Assembly: GCF_900115085.1 (NCBI RefSeq)
Contig: NZ_FOVF01000008.1
Span: 79,584-143,583, forward strand
Direction of reading: 5' to 3'
DNA from: Dokdonella immobilis
Lineage (GTDB): Bacteria; Pseudomonadota; Gammaproteobacteria; Xanthomonadales; Rhodanobacteraceae
DNA length: 64,000 bases
Position numbers and translations under genes: made by a program. Below the pieces are notes generated by a model, which saw only the letters and a program-made list of their open reading frames with translations, was not told the origin of the DNA and did not search any database. Below, one piece after another: positions 38,088 to 45,830 of this stretch. Position 1 is the first letter of the stretch, and each line of letters begins with the position of its first letter.

Positions 38088-39119
38088 CTATCCGTCGCCG
38101 AATCCGTCGGCGAAGATGGCATCGAGGACGACCACGGCCGGATCGCGGACGATGTCGTAGTCGCCGCTGCCGAGTGGCGATTCGCGGCCCCAGTAGAGCT
38201 CGACGAGACCGGGCGACGCGCCGACCAGCGGGTGGGGTTCGACGTCGTTCTCATCGGCGCTCGCCGTCACGACGATGTCATCGCTCCAGTTCGCCCCATC
38301 CGCCGAGCGGCGCGCCGCGATGTCGAACTGGCCACCGGCCTCGCGAATCCAGAACAGGACGAACGCATCGTCCCGCATCACCACCGGCAGTGAATCGTGG
38401 TTGTTGCCGCTCGTCGCAAACGCCTGCGCCGGCGCGCCCCAGTCGCGCAGGTCGGTCGTGGTCTTGACCCACATCTGCAGGTCCGTGCCGCCGGTCTGGT
38501 AGCTGGCCAGATAGAGGCCGTCGCTGTCACGATAGGTGATCCGCGGCAACTGGCCATTGGCGTTGATCGCGGTCTGTTGTGCATCCCAGGTCACCCCGCC
38601 GTCGCTCGATTCGGCGACGTAGACGCCGCCCGAGAGGCGCTGGTAGCTCATCGTCAGCCTGCCGTCCGCGCGGCGGATCACGTGCGGATTGACCTCGCCG
38701 CCGGTCGCCCAGCCGAGGTCGAGCATGCCCTGTTCGCTGAAGGTGATGCCGTCGCTGCTGGTCGCGCGCCACAGGCGGTAGCTCGAACCCGCGCCACTGC
38801 CCTTCAGATAGAACAGCGCAAACGCACCCGGTGCCGTCTCGACCAGGGCCGGGTGGCGTTCGTTCGCGGCGCTCGCGATGATCGGGACCGGTGGACTCCA
38901 GGTCTGGCCGCCGTCGATCGATCGGGTCAGCCACAGGTCGCCGGACACCGACGCATCCAGGCGTTCGAAGACGACGATGCGGGCGCCGCCGCTGCTCGCG
39001 CGCAGGATCGCGGCCTGGTAGTCGAGCCCGCTGCCCGAGGTCACCGGTTGCACGCTGGCCGCGGCCAGCGCCGGCAACATGCCGAGCAGCACGAAGGCGC
39101 ATGCACGAATCATGGTCAT
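38088..39119 (-). CDS. Exported BNR/sialidase-like repeat protein
   Basis: 343 residues. Signal peptide (MTMIRACAFVLLGMLPALAA ASV). The mature part is a beta-propeller of Asp-box type repeats, with SIDGGQTWSPP, SSDGITFSE and SSDGGVTWDAQ as the clearest; the sialidase catalytic Arg triad is not obvious, so I do not call an enzyme. The C terminus ends IFADGFGDG, like the FxDGF tag of another exported protein here (52994). Its ATG overlaps the pdsS stop (ATGA): it is coupled to the sortase-system sensor kinase, an unexpected partner. Confidence 0.82.
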   Translation of the reverse strand: MTMIRACAFVLLGMLPALAAASVQPVTSGSGLDYQAAILRASSGGARIVVFERLDASVSGDLWLTRSIDGGQTWSPPVPIIASAANERHPALVETAPGAFALFYLKGSGAGSSYRLWRATSSDGITFSEQGMLDLGWATGGEVNPHVIRRADGRLTMSYQRLSGGVYVAESSDGGVTWDAQQTAINANGQLPRITYRDSDGLYLASYQTGGTDLQMWVKTTTDLRDWGAPAQAFATSGNNHDSLPVVMRDDAFVLFWIREAGGQFDIAARRSADGANWSDDIVVTASADENDVEPHPLVGASPGLVELYWGRESPLGSGDYDIVRDPAVVVLDAIFADGFGDG

Positions 39120-41161
39120 GTGGAATCACTCTCGCTGAGGCGTCGGCGCGGCATGCCGGCCAGGCGCAGGCTGAATTCGACGCCGCTGCCGTCGGCGAGA
39201 TTCGCCGCCGAGGCGCGTCCACGGTGCAGCTCGGCGACCAACCGCACGACATGCAGGCCGAGCCCGAGATGGGGTGTCTCGCCGGCCGTCCGACTCGAGC
39301 GTTCGCGCAGGCTCACGAGCGAATCGAACAGGCGATCCTGGAGCTGCCTCGGCAGCGCGGGGCCGCTGTTGGCCATCGTCACGAGCACGCCGCCATGCTC
39401 AGCGCGCAGGCCGATCGCGATCCAGCCATCCTCGGCGCTGAACGAGCGCGCGTTGTCGAACAGCTTGTCGAGCGCCTGGGCGAGCAGGTCCGGTGCGCCA
39501 TGGAACGGCAGCGGCGAGTCCGGCAGGCTCACGCGCAGGTCACGCGTGCCGGCCAGGGCCCGATAGCCTTCGGCGCATCCGGCGACCAGCGCACGCAGGT
39601 CGAAGTCCTCGGCATCGGCCGATGCGATGGCGCGCTCGACGCGACTCGATTCACTCATCGCGCGGACGATCGCACCGAGCCGTCCGGCCCCGTCGCGGGC
39701 GCGGTCGAGATAGGACTGCGAGTCGGCCGGCAAGCCCTGGTGATCGAGATTGTCGAGCGAGGACTTGACGATCGCGAGCGGTGTGTTGAGCTCGTGCGAG
39801 AGTTTCGAGGCCAGCGTGCGCAGGTACTCGGTGTAGGCCTCGACTTCGTCGAACAGGCGGCCGAAGCTGCGCGCGAGGTCGCCCAGTTCGTCGTTGGCGT
39901 CCGCCAGCGGCAACGGGCCTGACAGGCGGCCGCCGGCGCGCGTGGCGCGCTCGGTGGCATTGCGCAGGCGCCGGATGCGCCAGCTCAACAGGCCGCCGAA
40001 CAGCAACAGCAGTGCGGCGGTGACGAGCAGGGCCAGCAGGCTCGCGCCGAGCAGACTCGACAGGGCACGGTTGGCCAGCATCGGCAAGGCCGGATTGGCC
40101 TGTTCGAGGACGAGGGCGCCGAGCAAGGCATCGCGGCTGCGCAAGGGCACCGCGGCGACCAGCAGCACGCCGCCGTCGTCGCTCGATCGCCATCCGGTCG
40201 CCGGCGCCCCGGACAGGGCCTGCCAGAGATCCTCGCCCTGCAGGCGCGGGTCGATCGTGCCGAACGCGTCCACGTTCGGTCGCCTCGCCGTCGCATCGGT
40301 GGACTCCGGGGCGAGCAGGTTGCGATAGATCAGTCCGGCCAGCCAGCCCTGCTGGGCGGACGAGGGCGCCACCGCATCGAGCGAACCGCCCGCGGCGACC
40401 AGCCAGCCATCGGCAGAAACCATGCGCACGCGCACGTGTTCGGGGGCCAGTCGCGCCAGCATGTGCGCGGTCGTTTCGTTGTAGCCGAGCAGGGCCAGCG
40501 CCTGTCCCGGCACCGGATCCGGCACCGCCGAGTCGTGCACGTCGAAGCGCAGGTGGTCGGGTACTTCGTCGCGTCGCATGCGCAACTCGATGCTGTAGCT
40601 CGAGCCGTCTTCCTGCCATTCGCCGGTCAGGCGATCGGGAAACGGGCCGATGCCGTCGATGGCCGGCGCATCGAAGCTGCCCGGAGCCGCGCTGGCGATC
40701 CGGTAGCGCCGGCTCTGATCGCCTCGGCTCAGGACCAGGTCGAGATAGTCGCTGCGTGCGATCGCCGGGTCGCGCGCGTCGACGCGCTGGCGGGTTGCAT
40801 CGCGGACCTGGGCGAACAGGTAAAGCCACTGCGCATCCTCGGCGAGCATGACCTCGAGTTTCGCGCTGTCGCCATCGGCGGCGAAAGTCTGCGCATAGGC
40901 ACGGAACGGTTGCCAGTCATCGGCGTAGCCATCGATCCGCAGCACCGTGCTGCGCTCGTGCACATAGAGTGCGGCATCGGGTTGCGGCGGCTCGATGCCG
41001 AGCACGTCGAGTGCGCGCGCCAGGGTGCTCGCCGAGGCCAGCAGGGTCTGCTCCTGGCCCTGGCGCAACACCGCCTCGGTCTGGCGCACGAACTGCCAGC
41101 CAGCCCAGGGCAAGGTCAGGGTCGAGAGGGCGACGAGCAGGAGTTTCAGGCGGAGGGACAT
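39116..41161 (-). CDS. pdsS: Dedicated sortase system sensor kinase PdsS
   Basis: 681 residues. N-terminal helix (LLLVALSTLTLPWAGWQF), a large periplasmic domain to about 360 (holding a carbohydrate-binding-like stretch, DSAKLEVMLAEDAQWLYLFA), a second helix (LLGASLLALLVTAALLLLFG), HAMP, the phosphoacceptor His in KLSHELNTPLAIVKSSLDNL, and an ATPase domain with LDKLFDNARSFS and GLGLHVVRLVAELHRG. This matches the TIGR03785-type kinase of the proteobacterial dedicated sortase system, and the neighbouring sortase and target support it. The last ATPase G-box reads HLGLGLHV. Signal unknown. Confidence 0.88.
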   Translation of the reverse strand: MSLRLKLLLVALSTLTLPWAGWQFVRQTEAVLRQGQEQTLLASASTLARALDVLGIEPPQPDAALYVHERSTVLRIDGYADDWQPFRAYAQTFAADGDSAKLEVMLAEDAQWLYLFAQVRDATRQRVDARDPAIARSDYLDLVLSRGDQSRRYRIASAAPGSFDAPAIDGIGPFPDRLTGEWQEDGSSYSIELRMRRDEVPDHLRFDVHDSAVPDPVPGQALALLGYNETTAHMLARLAPEHVRVRMVSADGWLVAAGGSLDAVAPSSAQQGWLAGLIYRNLLAPESTDATARRPNVDAFGTIDPRLQGEDLWQALSGAPATGWRSSDDGGVLLVAAVPLRSRDALLGALVLEQANPALPMLANRALSSLLGASLLALLVTAALLLLFGGLLSWRIRRLRNATERATRAGGRLSGPLPLADANDELGDLARSFGRLFDEVEAYTEYLRTLASKLSHELNTPLAIVKSSLDNLDHQGLPADSQSYLDRARDGAGRLGAIVRAMSESSRVERAIASADAEDFDLRALVAGCAEGYRALAGTRDLRVSLPDSPLPFHGAPDLLAQALDKLFDNARSFSAEDGWIAIGLRAEHGGVLVTMANSGPALPRQLQDRLFDSLVSLRERSSRTAGETPHLGLGLHVVRLVAELHRGRASAANLADGSGVEFSLRLAGMPRRRLSESDST

Positions 41162-41164
41162 TCA

Positions 41165-41412
41165 GGGGCCGGGAATGGAGAATGGGGAATGGAGAATCGA
41201 TGAGGAGCAGTGCTTTTCAAGATTCCGCTCTGCTTATTCAAATGGCCATTCAGCAATCGAAGCTCGCTCGGCAACTGCGATGGTTGAATCATTTCGGGAA
41301 ACCCGGCTTTTTCCATTCCCGACTCCCCATTCCCGACTCCCCATTCCCCATTCCCAGTTCCAACTCATTCCCGGCTCCAACCCATTCCCTATTCCCCATT
41401 GTCCATTCCCGG
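41165..41412. repeat. GGGAATGG-type repeats between pdsR and pdsS
   Basis: Left end GGGAATGGAGAATGGGGAAT, right end a ladder of CCCATTCCC-like units (CCATTCCCGACTCCCCATTC and so on), inverted relative to the left. It separates two genes of one two-component system by 250 bases. No gene. Confidence 0.75.
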
Positions 41413-42108
41413 CTAGCCCCGACCAACCCACCGATACCCCGCACCATGCACGGTGTCGATGGCGTCGAAGGCCGGGTCGATGGCGAGGAACTTGCGGCGG
41501 ATGCGTTTGATGTGGGAGGTGATGGTGGCGTCGTCGACGACGACCTGGGCGTCGCGCATGAGTTGTTCGCGGCTCTTCACGTGGCCGGGGAAGCGCACGA
41601 GGGTGTGCACCATCCAGAATTCGGTCACGGTCAGCGGCACTTCCTCGCCGTTCCAGGTCACGCGCATGCGTTCGGATTCGAGGCGCAGCGGGCCCTGTTC
41701 GTGGACGCTGTCGGCGACGGTCGGCTTGCGCAGCGCCTCCATGCGCCGGAACAGCGCGCTGATGCGTGCAGCGAGCTGGTGGAACGAGACGTCCTTGGCC
41801 AGGTAGTCGTCGGCGCCGAGGCGTAGTCCGGAAATCACGTCGAAATCCGAGTCGCGCGCGGTCAGGAAGATGATCGGCAGGGTCGGCGCCCTGGCCCGCA
41901 GGCTGCGACAGAGGTCGAAGCCGCCCTCGGGTTCGTCGCCGAGGCCGACATCGATGATGACCAGCTCGGGCATGCGCTGGGCGAAGGCGGTTTCGGCCTC
42001 GATGCGACCGGCATGGCCGCGCACTTCGTAACCGGCGCGGGTCAGGGCCTCGACATAGTTGGCCCGGATCAACGGTTCGTCTTCGACGATGGCGATGCTG
42101 CGCGGCAT
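41413..42108 (-). CDS. pdsR: Dedicated sortase system response regulator PdsR
   Basis: 231 residues: receiver domain (IAIVEDEPLIRANYVEAL; phosphoacceptor Asp in PELVIIDVGLGDE; LPIIFLTARDSDFDV, and Lys in YLAKDVSF) and OmpR-type winged helix (VPLTVTEFWMVHTLVRFPGH, VDDATITSHIKRIRRKF). The partner of the PdsS kinase, though 250 bases of repeats lie between them. It is divergent from the sortase target gene (174 bases from ATG to ATG), its most likely regulated promoter. Confidence 0.9.
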   Translation of the reverse strand: MPRSIAIVEDEPLIRANYVEALTRAGYEVRGHAGRIEAETAFAQRMPELVIIDVGLGDEPEGGFDLCRSLRARAPTLPIIFLTARDSDFDVISGLRLGADDYLAKDVSFHQLAARISALFRRMEALRKPTVADSVHEQGPLRLESERMRVTWNGEEVPLTVTEFWMVHTLVRFPGHVKSREQLMRDAQVVVDDATITSHIKRIRRKFLAIDPAFDAIDTVHGAGYRWVGRG

Positions 42109-42281
42109 TGGCGGTACTCCCGGGACTGGAATCGAGCTTACGCAGCGCCGCGGGCCGTGCGCAATGCGCGGGGCGCATTTGCCCGCAAATCGCCAGAACT
42201 CGTCGCCGGCCTGCCCGCGTCGCGTCGCCGTCGCGGCCGCGGCCGACGCTGCAATGGCAGCGAACCCGACCGGAGCGTGCG

Positions 42282-44309
42282 ATGAAAGCGAACCGCAGCG
42301 AAAAAGACACCGATCTCGAACGCGGCTTCGAGCCGCTGCGTACGATCTTCGCCCTGCTCGTCCTGCTGCTCGGCTTCGCCGCCGGCGCGCGCGCCGAAAC
42401 CGGATTCGGCACGATCAAGGCAACGGCCAGGGACGGCCAACCTTTCGAACTCGTTGCGCTGGCCAGCGATGTCCACTACCAGATCGGCGGGCTCATCGCC
42501 GAAGCCAGCATCCGCCAGCGCTTCAGCAATTCCAGCAACGACTGGGTCGAGGTCGAGTACCTGCTGCCCCTGCCCGACGGCGCGGCCGTGCACGACATGA
42601 CCCTGCGGGTCGGCGAGCGCGTCATCGTCGGCGAGATCCGCGAGAAGGAACAGGCCCGCGCCGAATACGTCGAAGCCGCGGCCAGCGGCAAGCGTGCGGC
42701 CCTGGTCGAGGCCGACCGGGCCAACCTGTTCCGCACGGCGGTGGCGAATGTCGGACCGGGCGAGACGATCGAAGTCGAGGTGCGCTGGTGGCAGACGATC
42801 CAGTATCGCGACGACCGCTTCACGCTGAGCCTGCCGCTGACCTATACCCCGCGCTATGCCTCACAGCAGGCCCTCTCCGCCGAAATTCCGAGCATCGACG
42901 ACGCCCTGGCCGGATATGACTATGAGCGCCTCTCGACCACGCACGACGACGTCCACTCGAACAACGCGCCACGGGTCGAGGTCCGCATCGATCTCGATCC
43001 AGGCGTAAGCCTGAGCCGCATCGAGAGTTCGAGCCACGCGATCACGGTCGCCCGTCGCGGCGCGGCCTATTCGATCAGCCTCGCCGATGGCCCGGTGCCG
43101 GCCGATTGCGACTTCGTGCTCGAGTGGACGCCGGTCCTCGGAAAGGCGCCGGCCTCGGCGGTGCTGACCGAAACCGTCGACGGCGACACCTATGCGATGG
43201 TCATGATGCTGCCGAACAGCCAGCTCAGCCGTCCGCTGCCGCGCGAGCTGATCCTCGTCATCGACACCTCGGGCTCGATGGGCGGCGAGTCGATCCGCCA
43301 GGCCCAGGCCGCGCTCGACCTCGCCCTGGCCTCGTTGCGCCCGAACGACCGGTTCAACGTGATCCAGTTCAATTCGGTCACCGAGGCCCTGTTCGACAGC
43401 GCCGTGCCGGCCAGCCCGCGCGACGTCGCCCTGGCCCGCGAGTGGGTCGGTCGCCTGTACGCCACTGGCGGCACCGAAATGCTCGGTGCGCTGCGCACGG
43501 CCCTGCAGGGTACGCCGCCACCCGGCTACGTGCGCCAGGTCGTGTTCGCCACCGATGGCGCGGTCGACAATGCCGCCGGCCTGTATAGCCTGATCGATCG
43601 CGAACTGGGCCAGTCGCGGCTGTTCCCGATCGGCATCGGCAGCGCGCCGAATGCGCAGTTCATCGCCCGCGCGGCGACCTCGGGTCGCGGTTCCTCGATC
43701 GTGATCCGCGGCCCGGCCGAGGTTGGCGAGCGCATGCGCGAACTGTTCGGAAAACTCGATCGCCCGGCCCTGCGCGACCTCAGCCTGAGCTGGCCCGGCA
43801 CGGCCGAGGTCTATCCTGAGCGCCTGCCCGACCTGTATGCCGGCGAGCCGCTGCTGGTCGTGGCCCGGGTGTCCGCTCTGAACGGGACCCTCGAGGCGCG
43901 CGCTGCCAGCAGCGAGGCGCCGTGGGCGGCCTCGCTGGCGCTCGCTCGCGCGGCCACGGCTGGCGGAATCGCGCGGCTCTGGGCGCAACGCAAGATCGAG
44001 AGCCTCGAACAGTCGCTCGAGCGCGGCGCCAATGCCGCCGAGGTCCGCAACGAGGTGCTCGGGCTGGCCATCGCGCACCATCTGGTCAGCCCGTACACGA
44101 GCCTGATTGCGGTCGACCGCACCCCGGCACGCGACCCGATGCTCGACCTCGCCTCGCATCGCATCGCCAACGGCCAGCCGGCAGGCAGCCTGGCCTATGC
44201 GGCGACCGCGACCTCGGCGCCGCTGCAGTTCCTGATCGGCCTGGTTCTGCTTGCCCTGGCTGCCCTGCTGGCCTGCGGCGGACGTCGCCGCGGCGATCTG
44301 GCTGCTTGA
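42282..44309 (+). CDS. VIT/vWA sortase target protein
   Basis: 675 residues. Signal region (LRTIFALLVLLLGFAAGARA), a VIT domain about residues 40-165 (QIGGLIAEASIRQRFSNSSN and VEVEYLLPLPDGAAVHDMTL), then a vWA domain with intact MIDAS LVIDTSGSMGGESI near 325 and VVFATDGAVDN. The C terminus is a sorting-signal-like tail: AYAATATSAPLQ, a helix FLIGLVLLALAALLAC, then GGRRRG. This is the substrate type of the class GN sortase encoded two genes downstream (TIGR03788-like). ATG 42282 has GGAG six bases upstream. The LPxTA-like site lacks the proline. Confidence 0.88.
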   Translation: MKANRSEKDTDLERGFEPLRTIFALLVLLLGFAAGARAETGFGTIKATARDGQPFELVALASDVHYQIGGLIAEASIRQRFSNSSNDWVEVEYLLPLPDGAAVHDMTLRVGERVIVGEIREKEQARAEYVEAAASGKRAALVEADRANLFRTAVANVGPGETIEVEVRWWQTIQYRDDRFTLSLPLTYTPRYASQQALSAEIPSIDDALAGYDYERLSTTHDDVHSNNAPRVEVRIDLDPGVSLSRIESSSHAITVARRGAAYSISLADGPVPADCDFVLEWTPVLGKAPASAVLTETVDGDTYAMVMMLPNSQLSRPLPRELILVIDTSGSMGGESIRQAQAALDLALASLRPNDRFNVIQFNSVTEALFDSAVPASPRDVALAREWVGRLYATGGTEMLGALRTALQGTPPPGYVRQVVFATDGAVDNAAGLYSLIDRELGQSRLFPIGIGSAPNAQFIARAATSGRGSSIVIRGPAEVGERMRELFGKLDRPALRDLSLSWPGTAEVYPERLPDLYAGEPLLVVARVSALNGTLEARAASSEAPWAASLALARAATAGGIARLWAQRKIESLEQSLERGANAAEVRNEVLGLAIAHHLVSPYTSLIAVDRTPARDPMLDLASHRIANGQPAGSLAYAATATSAPLQFLIGLVLLALAALLACGGRRRGDLAA

Positions 44310-44347
44310 TCAGACCGTCCCTGACCCACTGAACCAGGAGATCCGTC

Positions 44348-44533
44348 ATGTCTTTTTCACTCTTTGCACAACGCCGCGGCAACGCCGCTTCGACGCAGGC
44401 CAGCCCGGCGTTCGAGGGCGACTGGTTCGGCGCCGAGGCCTGGGTGGTCGCGGCCGGACTGGCCGAACGCCACGCCGAAGCCGACCGCGAAGTGCGCGTC
44501 GAGGACGCAGCCAGCGATTGGCTGCCGCTCTAG
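44348..44533 (+). CDS. 61-residue ORF in sortase operon, function unknown
   Basis: MSFSLFAQRRGNAASTQASP, then AFEGDWFGAEAWVVAAGLAE, with an acidic end DAASDWLPL. GGAG lies seven bases before the ATG, and it sits 38 bases after the sortase target and 14 before the sortase, all on one strand. No signal peptide or membrane helix; a single Trp-rich amphipathic middle. Nothing I recognise. Confidence 0.68.
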   Translation: MSFSLFAQRRGNAASTQASPAFEGDWFGAEAWVVAAGLAERHAEADREVRVEDAASDWLPL

Positions 44534-44567
44534 GGGGATCTGAACCAATGGCACAACCATCACGACG
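44534..44567 (+). repeat. Repeat-family end at sortase start
   Basis: GGGGGATCTGAACCAATGGC and the following ACAACCATCACGACGAC match the left end of element B (GGAGGATCTGAACAAGTGGA, ACAACCGCCACGACGCC) at most positions by eye. The sortase Shine-Dalgarno sequence, ATG and first codons lie in this match. Confidence 0.55.
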
Positions 44568-45234
44568 ACTGGCCCTGCTGCTCGCACTGTGCGCCTGCAT
44601 GCCGCTCGGCCACGCGAGCTATATGCAGGCCAAGGCCGGCCTGGCCCAGGTCCTGCTGCGACAGGCCTGGCAGCGGCATCTCGAGAGCGGCGACGCGGCC
44701 CGGCCGTGGCCCTGGGCCGACATGTCGCCCGTGGCGCGCCTGCGCGTGGCCCGCCTCGGCGTCGACGAGATCGTGCTGAGTGGCGATTCGGGCCGCACCC
44801 TGGCCTTCGGTCCGGGCTGGGCCGAATCGAGTGCGCCGCCGGCGTCGTCCGGTCTCAGTGTCATCAGCGCGCACCGCGACACCCACTTCGCCTTTCTGCG
44901 CCAGCTCAGCGTCGGCGATGCGATCACGCTCGATGCGATGCACGAAGCGGAAGACTACCGCGTGGCATCGATCCGAATCGTCGACGCCCGCCATGAGCGC
45001 ATCGAGACCGCGACCGCGGCCGATGCGCTGCTGCTGGTCACCTGCTATCCGTTCGATGCCCTCGACCCAGGTGGCCCGTTGCGCTACGTGGTCACCGCCG
45101 TGCCGGGCCGATCGGCCCAGCCGGCGGTTACGCAGGCTCAGGCCTTCGGTGCGTCGTCGCTCTCGTCCTCGTCGATCGGCGGCGCCTGGTCGGGACCGCC
45201 GGACATGCCGGGACCGCCGCGCATGCCTGGATGA
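44548..45234 (+). CDS. Class GN sortase
   Basis: 228 residues. One N-terminal membrane segment (RLALLLALCACMPLGHA), then a sortase fold. The catalytic His is in SVISAHRDTHFAFLR, the Cys in LLVTCYPFD, and the Arg in GGPLRYVVT, as expected of sortase transpeptidases. It would join the VIT/vWA target to an acceptor in the envelope. The start ATG 44548 is set by GGGGGA upstream, which lies inside a repeat end. The C-terminal tail past AVPGR is Ser/Gly/Pro-rich and runs about 97 bases into the 3' end of the convergent gene, longer than the fold needs. Confidence 0.9.
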   Translation: MAQPSRRLALLLALCACMPLGHASYMQAKAGLAQVLLRQAWQRHLESGDAARPWPWADMSPVARLRVARLGVDEIVLSGDSGRTLAFGPGWAESSAPPASSGLSVISAHRDTHFAFLRQLSVGDAITLDAMHEAEDYRVASIRIVDARHERIETATAADALLLVTCYPFDALDPGGPLRYVVTAVPGRSAQPAVTQAQAFGASSLSSSSIGGAWSGPPDMPGPPRMPG

Positions 45235-45584
45235 CGACGATCACCATGCTTGCCGCGCGCATGCATGCGACCCTCTCCGCGACCGTGGCCGTGCGACAGT
45301 TTCCATTCGGCATACTTGCGATAGCCCTCGTCACCGAGCGCCTTGCGCAGCTTCTGCGCCGTGTCGGCGTCGATGCGCTCGCGCTCGGCGCGCTGCTTGG
45401 CGAACAGGTCGGCATAGGCCGAGCGACGCTCGTTCTCGATACGGTGGATGGTCTCCTGCTGGGCAGCGCTCGTGTCGGGCAGGGTCGCGAGCATTTCGTA
45501 GGAGTTCGGCCCGCGGGCCTGGCTGACCGCGCTCGCGCCGACGAGCAGGGCGGCGATGACGGCATTTCGGATGGCAGTTCTCAT
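45138..45584 (-). CDS. Spy-like exported protein with His-rich tail
   Basis: 148 residues. Signal peptide (MRTAIRNAVIAALLVGASAV, cut near SQA). Helical core with ETIHRIENERRSAYADLFAK and RIDADTAQKLRKALGDEGYR, resembling Spy/CpxP-type periplasmic chaperones or stress proteins; the core LTxxQ-like motif is not clear. The tail is rich in His, Gly and Arg (HGHGRGEGRMHARGKHGD), then Met/Pro/acidic. GAGG precedes the ATG. It is divergent from a BaeSR-like pair, as spy is regulated by BaeSR in E. coli; that link is inference. Its 3' end overlaps the sortase 3' end. Confidence 0.78.
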   Translation of the reverse strand: MRTAIRNAVIAALLVGASAVSQARGPNSYEMLATLPDTSAAQQETIHRIENERRSAYADLFAKQRAERERIDADTAQKLRKALGDEGYRKYAEWKLSHGHGRGEGRMHARGKHGDRRHPGMRGGPGMSGGPDQAPPIDEDESDDAPKA

Positions 45585-45830
45585 GGGGATTTCCTCGTTG
45601 GGGATGGTGAGGTGGATGAAGCGACCCCGGACCAGGACCGGGAGTGGGAGCGGGAGGGTTCGGTGCACGCGCTCATAGCCTGAGTCGCGCCGGCCCGGGG
45701 TCGATTCAGGCTCCACCCTACGCCGCCAATGCGCAGCGAATACGCAGGAATCGTGGATTTTTTGCGCAACCCGGACGCGCGCCCGCCAACGGCGCTATGG
45801 TGTCGCCATGCTTTCCGTTCTCACCCGCCC

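Noticed and set aside
38088..39119. A functional sialidase
   Set aside because: Asp-box repeats are present but the Arg triad and nucleophile pattern of sialidases are not evident; I list it only as a BNR-repeat protein.
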